Source: Clostridium fallax
GTDB taxonomy: Bacteria; Bacillota; Clostridia; Clostridiales; Clostridiaceae
NCBI RefSeq assembly: GCF_900129365.1
Contig: NZ_FQVM01000019.1
Span: forward strand, 1-42,877
Direction: 5' to 3'
Length of the DNA stretch: 42,877 nt
Below are positions 33,780 to 42,726 of this stretch, piece after piece (positions within the stretch are counted from its first letter, which is position 1; each line of letters opens with the position of its first letter). Below the pieces are notes generated by a model. The model saw only the letters and a program-made list of their open reading frames with translations, ran no database searches and was not told the origin of the DNA. Made by a program: the position numbers and the translations under genes.

Positions 33780-34979
33780 TCATCTCAAAGTTTTAAAATT
33801 ACATTTTAAAGTACCATCTTTAAAAATAACTTTATATTCTTTTTCTAGGTCAATTTTCTTTATAGAATTTATTAATGTATTTTCTTCATCTTTTACAACT
33901 GTATAGCCTTTATTCAACACATTTAATGGATTATATGCTTTTAAAAGCTCATTTAAATTTTTAACATGATTAGTTTCTCTTTTTAATTTTCTTAAAATTG
34001 AATTATATAAGTTTTTTTCAAGTTCTTTAGCTCTTTCCATTTTTCCTTTAATAATCTTATCTGGATTATGTTTTTCAATAGTCTTTTTAAAATTATCTAA
34101 AAGATAAAAATTTCTTTCAATATTAAATTCAATATTTTGATTTAATATATCAAAATAATCATAAAGTTTTTTTATAATATCATCTATTTTAGGTACTGCT
34201 AATTCTCCAGCCATTGAAGGTGTAGCAGCTCTAACATCACATACAAAGTCGGAGATAGTATAATCAATTTCATGGCCTACTGCAGAGATTATAGGAATTT
34301 TAGATTTAAAAATTTCATAAGCTAAATCTTTATCATTAAAAGCCCATAGCTCTTCAATAGCTCCTCCTCCTCTTCCAATAATTATCACATCTACGTTTTT
34401 ATTTTTATTAAAATACTTTATGCCATCTATTATGGATTTTGAAGCACCTTCTCCTTGAACTTTAGCTGGATATAAAAAAATATTAACAAAGTTATTTCTT
34501 CTCTTTATAACCCTTTTTATATCCTGAAAAGCTGCTCCAGTTTGTGAAGTTACAACTCCTACAGTGTTCACAAAATCTGGTATATCTTTTTTATGCTCTT
34601 CTTCAAAGAGCCCTTCAAGATATAATTGATTTTTTAATCTTTCAAATTGAATATGTAAATCTCCAAGACCATCTTCTTCAATTTCTCTACAATAAAGCTG
34701 ATAACTACCATCTTTAATATAAATAGATAACCTACATTTTGCAATAACACTCATACCATTTTCTAAGTCTAAAGATAAGTTTACTGCATCACTTTTAAAC
34801 ATGATGCAGTTTATCTTTGAATCTTTATCCTTTAACGAAAAATATATATGCCCACTGCTATGAAATTTTAAATTAGAAATTTCCCCTTTAATAGATAAAT
34901 TGTTTAATATAAAATCATTATCTATAATTTTTTTTAAGTAATTATTTATTTCAGAAACAGTTAATGTTTTAATTACCAT
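33780..34979 (-). CDS. xseA: Exodeoxyribonuclease VII large subunit
   Basis: A 399-aa protein: N-terminal OB-fold (about 1-100: LTVSEINNYLKK, GEISNLKFHSSGHIYFSLKD) followed by the catalytic domain with GVVTSQTGAAFQDI, VIIIGRGGGAIEELWAFND and SAVGHEIDYTISDFVCDVRAATPS. The C-terminal helices end in NVLNKGYTVVK. It degrades single-stranded DNA into acid-soluble oligonucleotides together with XseB. Its start is one base after the folD stop, with a weak GAAGTGAT site, so translation is probably coupled. Confidence 0.95.
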   Translation of the reverse strand: MVIKTLTVSEINNYLKKIIDNDFILNNLSIKGEISNLKFHSSGHIYFSLKDKDSKINCIMFKSDAVNLSLDLENGMSVIAKCRLSIYIKDGSYQLYCREIEEDGLGDLHIQFERLKNQLYLEGLFEEEHKKDIPDFVNTVGVVTSQTGAAFQDIKRVIKRRNNFVNIFLYPAKVQGEGASKSIIDGIKYFNKNKNVDVIIIGRGGGAIEELWAFNDKDLAYEIFKSKIPIISAVGHEIDYTISDFVCDVRAATPSMAGELAVPKIDDIIKKLYDYFDILNQNIEFNIERNFYLLDNFKKTIEKHNPDKIIKGKMERAKELEKNLYNSILRKLKRETNHVKNLNELLKAYNPLNVLNKGYTVVKDEENTLINSIKKIDLEKEYKVIFKDGTLKCNFKTLR

Positions 34980-34980
34980 A

Positions 34981-35814
34981 TCACTTCACAACCTTACACA
35001 GATTTCTTAAAAGTAAAGTAGTAGTTAAAGTTCCTACACCTCCTGGAACAGAAGTTATAAAGCTTACTTTATCTATTACATCTTCTAAGTCCACATCCCC
35101 AGTAATTTTCCCATTTAATGATGAGGTTCCTACATCTATAACTATAGCATTATCTTTTATATAACTCTTATCTATAAATTTAGGTTTCCCAATAGCAACC
35201 ACTAATATATCTGCCCTTTTACATACAGCTTTTAAATCCTTAGTTTTTGAGTGACATATAGTTACAGTTGCATTTTTTCTAAGAAGAAGCTCTCCTATAG
35301 GTTTTCCTACAATATTACTTCTTCCTATTACAACTGCTTCCTTACCTTCAAAATCTAAATTTAAACTTTCTAATATATTTATAATGCTATTTGGAGTGCA
35401 AGGAATAAAACTATTTTGTCCCTTGTAAAATTTTCCCATTGATAAATCAGAAATACAATCTATATCCTTATTAAAATCTATAGAGTTTGTTATCTTTTCT
35501 TCTGAAATATGTTTTGGTAAAGGTAATAATATCATTATACCATGGGTATTATCATCACTATTTAAACTTTCAATTATCTCTAATAATTGTTCTTCTGTAG
35601 TTTCTTCTTTAAGAATCATTTTGTTAAAATTAATTCCAAGTTCTCTTGCTAACTTCTCTTGACTATTTTGATAATATATAGATCCATTATCTTCACCAAC
35701 TAAAATCGAAGCTACAGTAAGGCTAATTCCATTTGAAGTAATGTTTTTTATTTGGTTTTTAGTATCTTCCTTTATATTTTTAGCTAAAGTTTTACAATCT
35801 ATAATAACGCCCAT
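34981..35814 (-). CDS. folD: Bifunctional methylenetetrahydrofolate dehydrogenase/cyclohydrolase
   Basis: The 277-aa enzyme interconverts methylene-, methenyl- and formyl-tetrahydrofolate with NADP. Motifs: VGEDNGSIYYQNSQEKLA, including the catalytic tyrosine and lysine, GIMILLPLPKHI, the PCTPNSI loop, and VVIGRSNIVGKPIGELLL as nucleotide-binding signature. The end has PGGVGTLTTTLLLRN. Length is normal. AAGGGGGAT precedes the ATG. It lies between nusB and xseA in the operon. Confidence 0.96.
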   Translation of the reverse strand: MGVIIDCKTLAKNIKEDTKNQIKNITSNGISLTVASILVGEDNGSIYYQNSQEKLARELGINFNKMILKEETTEEQLLEIIESLNSDDNTHGIMILLPLPKHISEEKITNSIDFNKDIDCISDLSMGKFYKGQNSFIPCTPNSIINILESLNLDFEGKEAVVIGRSNIVGKPIGELLLRKNATVTICHSKTKDLKAVCKRADILVVAIGKPKFIDKSYIKDNAIVIDVGTSSLNGKITGDVDLEDVIDKVSFITSVPGGVGTLTTTLLLRNLCKVVK

Positions 35815-35827
35815 AGTATCCCCCTTG

Positions 35828-36235
35828 TTATTTGCTTGTTTTAAATATTTTATCTAGTACTCCATTTATAAATGATACTGATTTATCATCTGAATACTTT
35901 TTAGCCATTTCTATAGCTTCATTTATTGCAACCTTTTCTGGAACATCATCAATATATTTCATCTCATATAAAGCAACTCTTAAGATAGATAAGTTAACCT
36001 TTGATATTCTGTTAAGTTTCCAGTTAACTAAATTCTTCTCTAATTCCTCATCTAATTCTTCTTTTTTAGAATATACTCCGTTTATTACTTCCTTAATATA
36101 TTCTAAGTCTATTGTATGTAATTTAGCTTCATAATTTTCTATAAAATCCTCTATAACAACCTCTGGAGTATCTTTTGTTATCTCCATTTGATATATTAAT
36201 TTTATTGCTTCCTCTCTTGATCTTGCTCTATTCAT
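35828..36235 (-). CDS. nusB: Transcription antitermination protein NusB
   Basis: A 135-aa all-helical RNA-binding protein. It starts MNRARSREEAIKLIYQMEIT and has the family's LNRISKVNLSILRVALYEM and AINEAIEMAKKYSDDKSVSFINGVLD segments. With NusE/S10 it binds boxA RNA to support rRNA transcription. TAGGAGG is before the ATG. It is the first gene of the long operon ending with recN. Confidence 0.95.
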   Translation of the reverse strand: MNRARSREEAIKLIYQMEITKDTPEVVIEDFIENYEAKLHTIDLEYIKEVINGVYSKKEELDEELEKNLVNWKLNRISKVNLSILRVALYEMKYIDDVPEKVAINEAIEMAKKYSDDKSVSFINGVLDKIFKTSK

Positions 36236-36336
36236 CTTTTCCTCCTAAGTCTTTTTATTAAATATTATTGTCTTTATTTTTGGTCTATAAACCTTTAATA
36301 TAATTTCATATAATAAAATGATTATTGCCATATTAG

Positions 36337-36365
36337 ATAGTATCATAAAGATTTAAAAATGACAA
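36337..36365 (-). promoter_or_regulatory. Probable promoter of the nusB-recN operon
   Basis: On the minus strand, TTGTCA (36360-36365) and TACTAT (36337-36342) are 17 bp apart, giving a leader of about 95 bases before nusB. The rest of the 485-bp gap (36236-36720) holds a hairpin pair (about 36626-36676), the asp23 terminator and otherwise AT-rich DNA. Confidence 0.55.
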
Positions 36366-36692
36366 CAATCTGTGATTTTAAGCCATTTTTAGCTTTTTTT
36401 AAAACTTATTTTTAAAAGTTATAAACTTACTGTAACAATATAAAAAGATTTATTTATTTCTAGTTCTTTCTTTATAAATAGTAACATTTTATAATATATT
36501 AGTGCAAATAAATTTAATTACATTTTAAGTATATTATTTTACTTTCATATAATTTTTTTCTACAAATTATAAATATTTAATACTTTTATATAAATATATT
36601 CTATATATTACCACAAATAAAAAAATAAGATATATTTTTTAAACTAAATATCTAATTTAAAAACATATCTTATAAAAAGTTCCTATAAAAAA

Positions 36693-36714
36693 CACCCCCT
36701 AAAATTAGGGGGTG
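36693..36714 (-). terminator. Terminator after the Asp23 gene
   Basis: CACCCCCTAA pairs with TTAGGGGGTG around a two-base loop, with six T on the minus strand. It is one of the most GC-rich stems in the window. Confidence 0.92.
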
Positions 36715-36720
36715 AAATTT

Positions 36721-37107
36721 TTATTCTTTTACTTCTACTTTTTCTTCTTTTTTAGGTAATATAAGATTTTGAATATATATATTTACAGAAGAAACTTTAA
36801 GTCCTGTCATAGCTTCTACAGTTCTTTTTACATTTTCTTGAACTTGAGCTACTATTTCTGGGATCTTTATTCCATATTTTACACCTAAATTCATATCAAT
36901 AACAGCATCTTCATTTTCTACTGTTACCTTAACTGATTTCCCTGATGCTTTTTTACCTGTTAATATATGAGTTAAACCTCCAGATACCCCAGAATATATT
37001 TCAACAATACCATCTATTTCAGATGCTGCTATTTCAGCTATTACACTAACTACTTCATCTGATATTCTAACAACACCTATGCTATTTCCGTTATCTATAC
37101 CTTCCAT
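36721..37107 (-). CDS. Asp23/Gls24 family envelope stress protein
   Basis: 128 aa from the ATG at 37107 (GGAGGTG upstream); the frame extends ten codons further up but that part contains the binding site. It has the Asp23 fold signature GVVRISDEVVSVIAEIAASEIDG, DMNLGVKYGIKIPEIVAQVQENVK and the final VNIYIQNL. The family is small and membrane-associated and is linked to cell-envelope stress, but its biochemistry is unclear. It follows spoIIIAH, and a promoter within the gap suggests it is also made separately. Confidence 0.9.
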   Translation of the reverse strand: MEGIDNGNSIGVVRISDEVVSVIAEIAASEIDGIVEIYSGVSGGLTHILTGKKASGKSVKVTVENEDAVIDMNLGVKYGIKIPEIVAQVQENVKRTVEAMTGLKVSSVNIYIQNLILPKKEEKVEVKE

Positions 37108-37157
37108 ACCGTACACCTCCATAGTTTCGTTAATCAAAACTTTCTAATCATATGATT

Positions 37158-37186
37158 ATTATATCAAAGAAATCTTTTCATTACAA
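37158..37186 (-). promoter_or_regulatory. Sigma-A-like promoter of the Asp23 gene
   Basis: On the minus strand, TTGTAA (37181-37186) and TATAAT (37158-37163) are 17 bp apart. They lie between spoIIIAH and the Asp23 gene, so the latter need not depend on sporulation. Confidence 0.65.
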
Positions 37187-37189
37187 TTA

Positions 37190-37705
37190 TTATTGTTTTA
37201 CTTCAATAATTACATCCTTTGTCTTAGCTACAGCATAAACAGATTCTTGGATTTGTATAGTTTGCTTTTCAGTTAATTGTTCATCAGCTTTTACTATAAC
37301 TCTTACCTTATCTCCACCAATTAAACATAAAGCATCATCAAAACCCTTACTCTTTAGGCTAAGCTCTATTCTTGTTTCATAGTTTCTACCTGTTACTAAG
37401 TCATTAAGCTTTTTAGTTGTTTCTTCTTTTTGTTCCTTAGTTGTATTTGAATCTTCTATTACAGATTTATAAGATTGCATAGTTTGAGCATCTGTTTGTT
37501 CTCTTTCATTTCTTGATTCGTAGAAATAATCTTTGCCATTTTCTTTCTTTTCATTGCTTTTTGCATCTTCTGAATCATTTGGGAAAGTATTTAATGTTAA
37601 GCTTCCAGCATCCTCTAGCTTTCCATTAACTCTTGTTGCTAAAATACCTACACACACTATAAGTGCTATTAAAGTTAAAATTATACCTGCTTGTTTTCTA
37701 TTCAT
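37190..37705 (-). CDS. spoIIIAH: Stage III sporulation protein AH
   Basis: 171 aa: one N-terminal membrane helix (about 7-25) and a YscJ/FliF-like ring-forming extracellular domain with a conserved C-terminal half (FDDALCLIGGDKVRVIVKADEQLTE). In Bacillus it forms the mother-cell channel ring and binds forespore SpoIIQ across the intermembrane space. The middle is a charged linker of lower complexity. TAGGAGG precedes the ATG. It is the last gene of the spoIIIA operon. Confidence 0.94.
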   Translation of the reverse strand: MNRKQAGIILTLIALIVCVGILATRVNGKLEDAGSLTLNTFPNDSEDAKSNEKKENGKDYFYESRNEREQTDAQTMQSYKSVIEDSNTTKEQKEETTKKLNDLVTGRNYETRIELSLKSKGFDDALCLIGGDKVRVIVKADEQLTEKQTIQIQESVYAVAKTKDVIIEVKQ

Positions 37706-37732
37706 AAGATAACCTCCTAAAATTTAATTTAT

Positions 37733-38326
37733 TTATTTTTTCATTGGATATACATTTACTTTATTTGAAGAAATATTATATAAATTAGAAACAGCTTTTG
37801 ATATTTCATATTTTGTTTTACTATCTTCTGCCCCTTTTGCAACAACAACAACACCAACTACTTTAGGTTTATATGTTTTAAGTATCAAAGGCTCGTTTCC
37901 ATTTCCACTAGTTGTAATTACTACTTTGCTTCCATCATTTTCTTGATTAGTTACTCTTTCACCTCCTTCTTTGTCTTTTTCCTCTGTAGTATTAGTTTGT
38001 TTGTTTGTATCCATTGCAGGCACTTTGGTTTCATCACTTTCAAAGGTAATCATTACATCTACGTCACCAACGCCATTTATTTTGTTTAATATGTTTTTTA
38101 AATTAATTCTTTGTTGCTCTTCATATTCTGATATTTCCATTTTTTTGACTTCATCACTATTTACTGTTTCCTTAGCTTCTTTATAAGTTTCTACTTCCTT
38201 TTTTTCTCCACCAAGAAAACCTATAATGATATACCCGAATAAAAAAATTAAGCATATAAGTATTAGCATTGATATTTTTTCTTTGTCACTTTTCTTTTTA
38301 AATTTTTCAAAGAAATCTTTTTTCAT
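37733..38326 (-). CDS. spoIIIAG: Stage III sporulation protein AG
   Basis: 197 aa with a short basic cytoplasmic N-terminus, one membrane helix (about 18-38) and an extracellular domain. Its ring-building motif includes ILNKINGVGDVDVMITFES and the late PKVVGVVVVAKGAEDSKTKYE. The insert between them is Lys/Glu/Asn-rich and probably flexible. It forms a large ring in the SpoIIIA-SpoIIQ feeding-tube complex. A strong AAGGAGGAG lies somewhat far from the ATG, across the end of spoIIIAF. Confidence 0.94.
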   Translation of the reverse strand: MKKDFFEKFKKKSDKEKISMLILICLIFLFGYIIIGFLGGEKKEVETYKEAKETVNSDEVKKMEISEYEEQQRINLKNILNKINGVGDVDVMITFESDETKVPAMDTNKQTNTTEEKDKEGGERVTNQENDGSKVVITTSGNGNEPLILKTYKPKVVGVVVVAKGAEDSKTKYEISKAVSNLYNISSNKVNVYPMKK

Positions 38327-38331
38327 GGATC

Positions 38332-38898
38332 CTAAAAACTCCTCCTTACTACATTTATCTTCTCTTCATTAACTTTTAATTGATTAGCAACAAAGCACTT
38401 TATATCTTTTGTAATCTTATCTTCATCAGTACCTTTTTTGTTATTTGAAACGTTAATTTGAATCTTCTCCGCTACTCCAAAATCTTTACTATCATAGGTT
38501 ATATTTACTTCTTTAAAGTCTAATTGTAGTTTGTCCATATCAATATTTCCTTTTATTTTAGTAGTAAATTTAAAGTTTGGATAATTTTCAATTAACATCT
38601 TATTACAACTATATTCAAGTTTGTCTATAAATATTTCATTTGTTTCAATATTATTATTTTGAAAATTTAAATTATCATTTTCAAAAGCCTCTACATAATT
38701 TTTTACAGAGCTATGAAAATCCTTCTTATCTCCAGTTAAAATCTGAACTATAGGATTTAAAATTACTGCCATTAAAATTAATCCTAAAATAAATTTTACA
38801 TACTTTTTTATACTCCCATTAGGAATTATAAGTTCTATTGAACTTATAAATATTAAAGTGGCACAAAGAGTTATTACCCAATTCTTTAAATAGTCCAT
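38332..38898 (-). CDS. spoIIIAF: Stage III sporulation protein AF
   Basis: 188 aa from the ATG at 38898 (GGAGGT), starting MDYLKNWVITLCATLIF. Two membrane helices lie at about 5-25 and 33-52, joined by IIPNGSIKKYVKF as in the family. A soluble C-terminal domain follows. It overlaps the end of the spoIIIAE reading region by placement of its ribosome binding site. It is a component of the SpoIIIA secretion-like complex with unclear individual role. Confidence 0.92.
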   Translation of the reverse strand: MDYLKNWVITLCATLIFISSIELIIPNGSIKKYVKFILGLILMAVILNPIVQILTGDKKDFHSSVKNYVEAFENDNLNFQNNNIETNEIFIDKLEYSCNKMLIENYPNFKFTTKIKGNIDMDKLQLDFKEVNITYDSKDFGVAEKIQINVSNNKKGTDEDKITKDIKCFVANQLKVNEEKINVVRRSF

Positions 38899-38899
38899 A

Positions 38900-40072
38900 T
38901 TAACCTCCAACTATAAATCGCCCTGAATTTGCCATTATTGCAATCATTATAAAAAACATCACAGAAAGACTTAACATAGTTGCCATAACTAAAGTTAAAG
39001 ATTCTGAGGCAAATTCTATACAACTTACTATTCTTTTATCTGCAATAGGTTCAACTAATGCAGCAGACAATTTATAGGTGAATATCATCAAAATCATTTT
39101 TAATATTGGAAATAAAACTAAAACTATAATTACTATAAGCCCTACAGTACTTACTGCATTTTTTAGAACCAAAGAATACCCTGCCATTGTAGTTATAGCA
39201 TCAGAAAAAGCTTTACCAACAATAGGTACAAAATTATCTACTGCAAATTTTGCTGTTTTTAAAGCTACTGCATCTATTGTATTTGCAGATATTCCCCTAA
39301 TACTTAAGATAGCTATAAAAATTGTTATTATAATTCCTTGAAGCCACATTACTATCTGTTTAAACATCTTACATATATTATTAATTTTATGATCATTACT
39401 TAAATTATTTACAAATACTAAAACAAATCCCATAAGGATTAAAGGAATTATTATATCTATATATATCCTCGGAGTTAAAATTACAGAGCCTAAAACTATA
39501 GGATCCATTGAAGCTGCTTGGGTTATCCCTCCTGCTGTAGATAAAAGAAGAGTTAAAACTGGGAGCAATACAATCATAAAATCTGCTAATCCTTGAATAG
39601 TCTCCTTTGCAAGATCTAATGAAATTAAAAAACTTCTACTTAAAAGCATTATCATCACAGCAAAGCAGGCATAAAATGCCACATTAGATATATTATCATT
39701 TGAAAAAGAATCCTGAAGATTTCTAATCATGGCACTGATTATTGCTAAAACTATTAAAGAAATCATAAGTTTTAAGGTAACTCTCACTTCTTTTATAAAA
39801 TATGTTCCAACTATTTTTGTTAAAGATTTAAAAGATAGGTTTTCTTCTCCTGTTTCCATATAATGCTTTATATACTCTTTTAAATTTAAATCATTTAAAA
39901 TTTCAGTGTCGCTTTCAAGATTATTAATATAATCATAAAACTTAAGAATTTTAGGGTTATTATTTATCTCAGAAATATCAGCATTTTTCATATTATCTTG
40001 AGCTTGTACTTCTATTGAAAAGATAAATAAAAATATAGTTAAGGTAACCATTATAATATTTAATTTTTTCAT
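38900..40072 (-). CDS. spoIIIAE: Stage III sporulation protein AE
   Basis: 390 aa from the ATG at 40072 (AGGTGA), giving a clean signal peptide MKKLNIIMVTLTIFLFIF ending near VQAQ. Seven or so hydrophobic membrane segments follow, with family motifs PVLTLLLSTAGG and FVPIVGKAFSDAI. It is the main polytopic membrane protein of the SpoIIIA complex in the mother-cell-derived membrane around the forespore. It lies between spoIIIAD and AF with nearly no gaps. Confidence 0.95.
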   Translation of the reverse strand: MKKLNIIMVTLTIFLFIFSIEVQAQDNMKNADISEINNNPKILKFYDYINNLESDTEILNDLNLKEYIKHYMETGEENLSFKSLTKIVGTYFIKEVRVTLKLMISLIVLAIISAMIRNLQDSFSNDNISNVAFYACFAVMIMLLSRSFLISLDLAKETIQGLADFMIVLLPVLTLLLSTAGGITQAASMDPIVLGSVILTPRIYIDIIIPLILMGFVLVFVNNLSNDHKINNICKMFKQIVMWLQGIIITIFIAILSIRGISANTIDAVALKTAKFAVDNFVPIVGKAFSDAITTMAGYSLVLKNAVSTVGLIVIIVLVLFPILKMILMIFTYKLSAALVEPIADKRIVSCIEFASESLTLVMATMLSLSVMFFIMIAIMANSGRFIVGG

Positions 40073-40081
40073 TAAATTCAC

Positions 40082-40465
40082 CTACAATATCTTCAAAATA
40101 GTGTTTAAAACAGCCATTAAAATAGGCACTGCTAATAGTAAAATAAGTATTTTCCCTGAAAACTCTACTTTAGATGCAATACTACCTGCTCCTGAATCTT
40201 TACAAAGTTCACTACAAAAGGATGTAAGATAAGATATAGCTAAAATTTTTAAAACTATTCCTATATAAAAAATATCAATATTCGCTTTCTCTGCTATGGT
40301 CTTTATAAATCCAATAAGTTCATTTATATAAGGAACCATTATTAAAAATACTATTATTCCAGTAGATACTAGTATAAAAAGAGCGATATTAGATTTTAAA
40401 TCCTTTAAAAGCATGTACAAAAACAATGCAATTAAGCAAAAGGAAACTATTTTAACAATAAGCAT
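40082..40465 (-). CDS. spoIIIAD: Stage III sporulation protein AD
   Basis: A 127-aa hydrophobic protein with four membrane segments. FCSELCKDSGAGSIASKVEFSG, here shortened to SELCKDSGAGSIASKVE, is the family signature near the third helix. SpoIIIAD and AC resemble small export-apparatus membrane subunits. TAGGAGGAG lies before the ATG. It is 16 bp upstream of spoIIIAE in the operon. Confidence 0.94.
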   Translation of the reverse strand: MLIVKIVSFCLIALFLYMLLKDLKSNIALFILVSTGIIVFLIMVPYINELIGFIKTIAEKANIDIFYIGIVLKILAISYLTSFCSELCKDSGAGSIASKVEFSGKILILLLAVPILMAVLNTILKIL

Positions 40466-40473
40466 AACTCCTC

Positions 40474-40671
40474 CTAAAGCATAAACATAGTTTTAACAGA
40501 GTCAAAAAGTTGTACTATTAGGTTTATTACCATCATTAAAATAATTACTACTCCTGCAATATTTGCAATAGTTGCAATATCATCTTTGCCACTGCTTTTT
40601 AAAACTTTATCTATTATAACTAGTATTATTCCAGCTCCTGCTATTTTAAATAAAAGTGAAAAATCAAACAT
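40474..40671 (-). CDS. spoIIIAC: Stage III sporulation protein AC
   Basis: A 65-aa protein with two membrane helices, the loop between them reading DKVLKSSGKDDIATIANIAG. This is the typical hairpin form of SpoIIIAC. TAGGAGG precedes the ATG. Length fits the family exactly. Confidence 0.94.
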   Translation of the reverse strand: MFDFSLLFKIAGAGIILVIIDKVLKSSGKDDIATIANIAGVVIILMMVINLIVQLFDSVKTMFML

Positions 40672-40681
40672 AAAAATCCTC

Positions 40682-41200
40682 CTAAATTAAAAAGATAACG
40701 ATCATTATTCCAGAACAAACACCTAAGTATTTATAAAGCTTTTCATTTTTTACACATTCCTCTTCTTTAAACTTAATCTGTTTTTTTATTCTTTCTAAGA
40801 TTAAAGTAAATATTTTTTGCTGTCCCTCTACAGAAGTTTGTCCTAAATTTTTACCAAAATCGAAAACAATCTCCATATCTTCTTCCTTTAAATTTAAATT
40901 ATTTTTCTCTTTATCATAAGCAGTAACAAAAGCTTCATAAGGTGAGTCTGCTCTACCACTTTCTATAATTTTATAAACTTCCATATAATAGTCTTGTAAT
41001 GGCTTTTTAGATTTTTCAGCAATATATTTTATTCCATCTGGAAGAGGAGTCATTACGTAAGTTATTTGATGCTCTAAAGTCATTAAAGAGTCTTCTAAAT
41101 TCTTTAATTGAACAAGCCTTTTTTTAAAAGTACTTCCATATATAGATCCTATATAAGTTGTTAAAATAAATATAAGTGCTAAAAATACATATTTAATCAT
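40682..41200 (-). CDS. spoIIIAB: Stage III sporulation protein AB
   Basis: 172 aa: an N-terminal membrane helix, a soluble helical domain (LEDSLMTLEHQITYVMTPLP, LNLKEEDMEIVFDFGKNLGQT) and a C-terminal membrane helix. It resembles the GspF-type platform proteins of type II secretion, which fits with SpoIIIAA as partner ATPase. Its start overlaps the end of spoIIIAA by eight bases, indicating translational coupling. Confidence 0.94.
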   Translation of the reverse strand: MIKYVFLALIFILTTYIGSIYGSTFKKRLVQLKNLEDSLMTLEHQITYVMTPLPDGIKYIAEKSKKPLQDYYMEVYKIIESGRADSPYEAFVTAYDKEKNNLNLKEEDMEIVFDFGKNLGQTSVEGQQKIFTLILERIKKQIKFKEEECVKNEKLYKYLGVCSGIMIVIFLI

Positions 41201-42101
41201 TATATTCTCCTTCCTTTGTTAAATCATATATGCTTTCAACTGTTCCTATTCCTTTTGAATTGCTTAAAACTATAACCTTTTCTAATATTTTATTTTCTAT
41301 AAGCTCTTTTAAGATTTTTCTATTATAAATATCCTTTATATTATTTCCATGAATTGTTGTAATAAGTTTAACTCCAGAATTAAATGCTGATATTACTGCC
41401 TCTATATCTCTTACACTACCAATTTCATCGCATATTATAACTTCTGGAGATAAGCTTCTGATTGCCATCATTATTCCTTCTGATTTAATACAATTATCAT
41501 AAACATCACTTCTTATTCCTACATCCATTTGAGGAACACCGTGATAGCAGGCTGCTATTTCACTTCTCTCATCAACAATTGATACCTTTTTCCCTGAAAT
41601 GTTACTTCCGTAATTTCCATTAGATATTAATCTTGCTAAATCTCTAATTAACGTAGTTTTTCCACATTTAGGTGGAGAGATTATTAATGTATTATATATT
41701 TTATCTTTATTAGCTATATTAAAAATAATTTTATTTCCACAACCTTTTATTTCCCTTGCCACCCTAATATTTAAGGAATATATATTTTTTATAGTTTTTA
41801 TTTTTCCTTTATCAAATACACATTCTCCAGATATACCTACTCTATGTCCTCCTTTAATTGTTATATATCCTTGTTTAAATTCTTCTTCAAAGGCATAAAT
41901 AGAATAGTTACTCATTCTTTGTAAAACCTTTTTTATATCCTCTCTTGTAATAATATAATTTAATATATATTCTTTATTCCCTATATTAACTATAATAGGT
42001 TTTTCTATTTTTAATCTGATTTCTTGAAGCTTGTCTAAATCCTTTAAACTATTAATTTTTTCATTAATATGTTCTAACAATAAGTTTTGTAAATTTTTCA
42101 T
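41193..42101 (-). CDS. spoIIIAA: Stage III sporulation protein AA, ATPase
   Basis: A 302-aa secretion-type ATPase that powers the SpoIIIA channel from the mother cell side. The N-terminal domain (about 1-130) includes SNYSIYAFEEEFKQGYITIKG (family hallmark, here shown from SNYSIYAFEEEF). Walker A is PPKCGKTTLIRDLARL and Walker B is PEVIICDEIG, with a following TTIHGN. It is the first gene of the spoIIIA operon. A strong GGGGAGGGG site precedes the ATG. Transcription in Bacillus is by sigma-E; I could not see a clear sigma-E site here. Confidence 0.95.
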   Translation of the reverse strand: MKNLQNLLLEHINEKINSLKDLDKLQEIRLKIEKPIIVNIGNKEYILNYIITREDIKKVLQRMSNYSIYAFEEEFKQGYITIKGGHRVGISGECVFDKGKIKTIKNIYSLNIRVAREIKGCGNKIIFNIANKDKIYNTLIISPPKCGKTTLIRDLARLISNGNYGSNISGKKVSIVDERSEIAACYHGVPQMDVGIRSDVYDNCIKSEGIMMAIRSLSPEVIICDEIGSVRDIEAVISAFNSGVKLITTIHGNNIKDIYNRKILKELIENKILEKVIVLSNSKGIGTVESIYDLTKEGEYND

Positions 42102-42187
42102 AATCCCCTCCCCTTTTTATCATCCTATAGTTTTTCTTTTGTATAATTCATATTAATCTTAAAGAAAAAATATTACTGAAAATAAAA

Positions 42188-42229
42188 AAAACCAATTTTT
42201 CAATTTAAATTAATTGAAAAATTGGTTTT
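42188..42229 (-). terminator. Terminator after the CD1247-type gene
   Basis: A perfect 18-bp stem (42188-42205 with 42212-42229) and T-run on the minus strand. It separates the zinc-ribbon gene from the spoIIIA operon. Confidence 0.9.
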
Positions 42230-42272
42230 AAATCATAATTAAAAACTATATTTTATAAAAAATAATTTTTAA

Positions 42273-42656
42273 TTAAACGATTATTATATTATCACAATAA
42301 GGGCAAGGTATATTTTCCTTTTTATCTAATACAGATTTCTCTATATAGATTTCCTTATTACATTTATCACACTTTATTTCAACATATTCATCTTTGCTAT
42401 CGTCTAAAGCATCTAATTCGTCTATAGTTACTTCTTCAAAAATATCATCTTGAATTCCTGCTATGTCCTTATCTATTAATTCTAGATTTTCTTCCATAGT
42501 CTCTTGATTTATTTGAAGTTTTTCAATTTCATCATATAAATCCTTTATTAAATCTAAGATTCCTTCTAATATTTTTTTACTACCTTCATCTGATGATTTT
42601 TCCATATTCTTTACCATACTATAAAGATTTGAAAGTTTTTTCTGTTGAATACTCAT
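42273..42656 (-). CDS. CD1247 N-terminal domain protein with zinc ribbon
   Basis: 127 aa from the ATG at 42656 (AAAGGATGTGAT upstream), starting MSIQQKKLSNLYSMVKNM. The first 70 residues are coiled-coil-like (LYDEIEKLQINQETMEENLE). The middle is highly acidic, and the C-terminus is a zinc ribbon with C-D-K-C and C-P-Y-C. This matches a clostridial family known from C. difficile CD1247, with unknown function. It commonly lies next to the spoIIIA cluster, so a link to sporulation or transcription is possible but unproved. Confidence 0.82.
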   Translation of the reverse strand: MSIQQKKLSNLYSMVKNMEKSSDEGSKKILEGILDLIKDLYDEIEKLQINQETMEENLELIDKDIAGIQDDIFEEVTIDELDALDDSKDEYVEIKCDKCNKEIYIEKSVLDKKENIPCPYCDNIIIV

Positions 42657-42678
42657 GTAATCACATCCTTTAAAAAAT

Positions 42679-42704
42679 ATGCTAAGTTCTAAAGAACTTA
42701 GCAT
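42679..42704 (-). terminator. Hairpin upstream of the CD1247-type gene
   Basis: A 12-bp palindromic stem (42679-42690 with 42693-42704) is followed by ATTTTTT on the minus strand, just ahead of the ribosome binding site. It may terminate an upstream transcript or attenuate this gene. Confidence 0.65.
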
Positions 42705-42726
42705 AATTCATATTAAACTCTTTCCA

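Noticed and set aside
42102..42172. Sigma-E promoter for spoIIIAA.
   Set aside because: Partial matches (TAATATT, ATACAAA) exist but not at correct spacing to each other.
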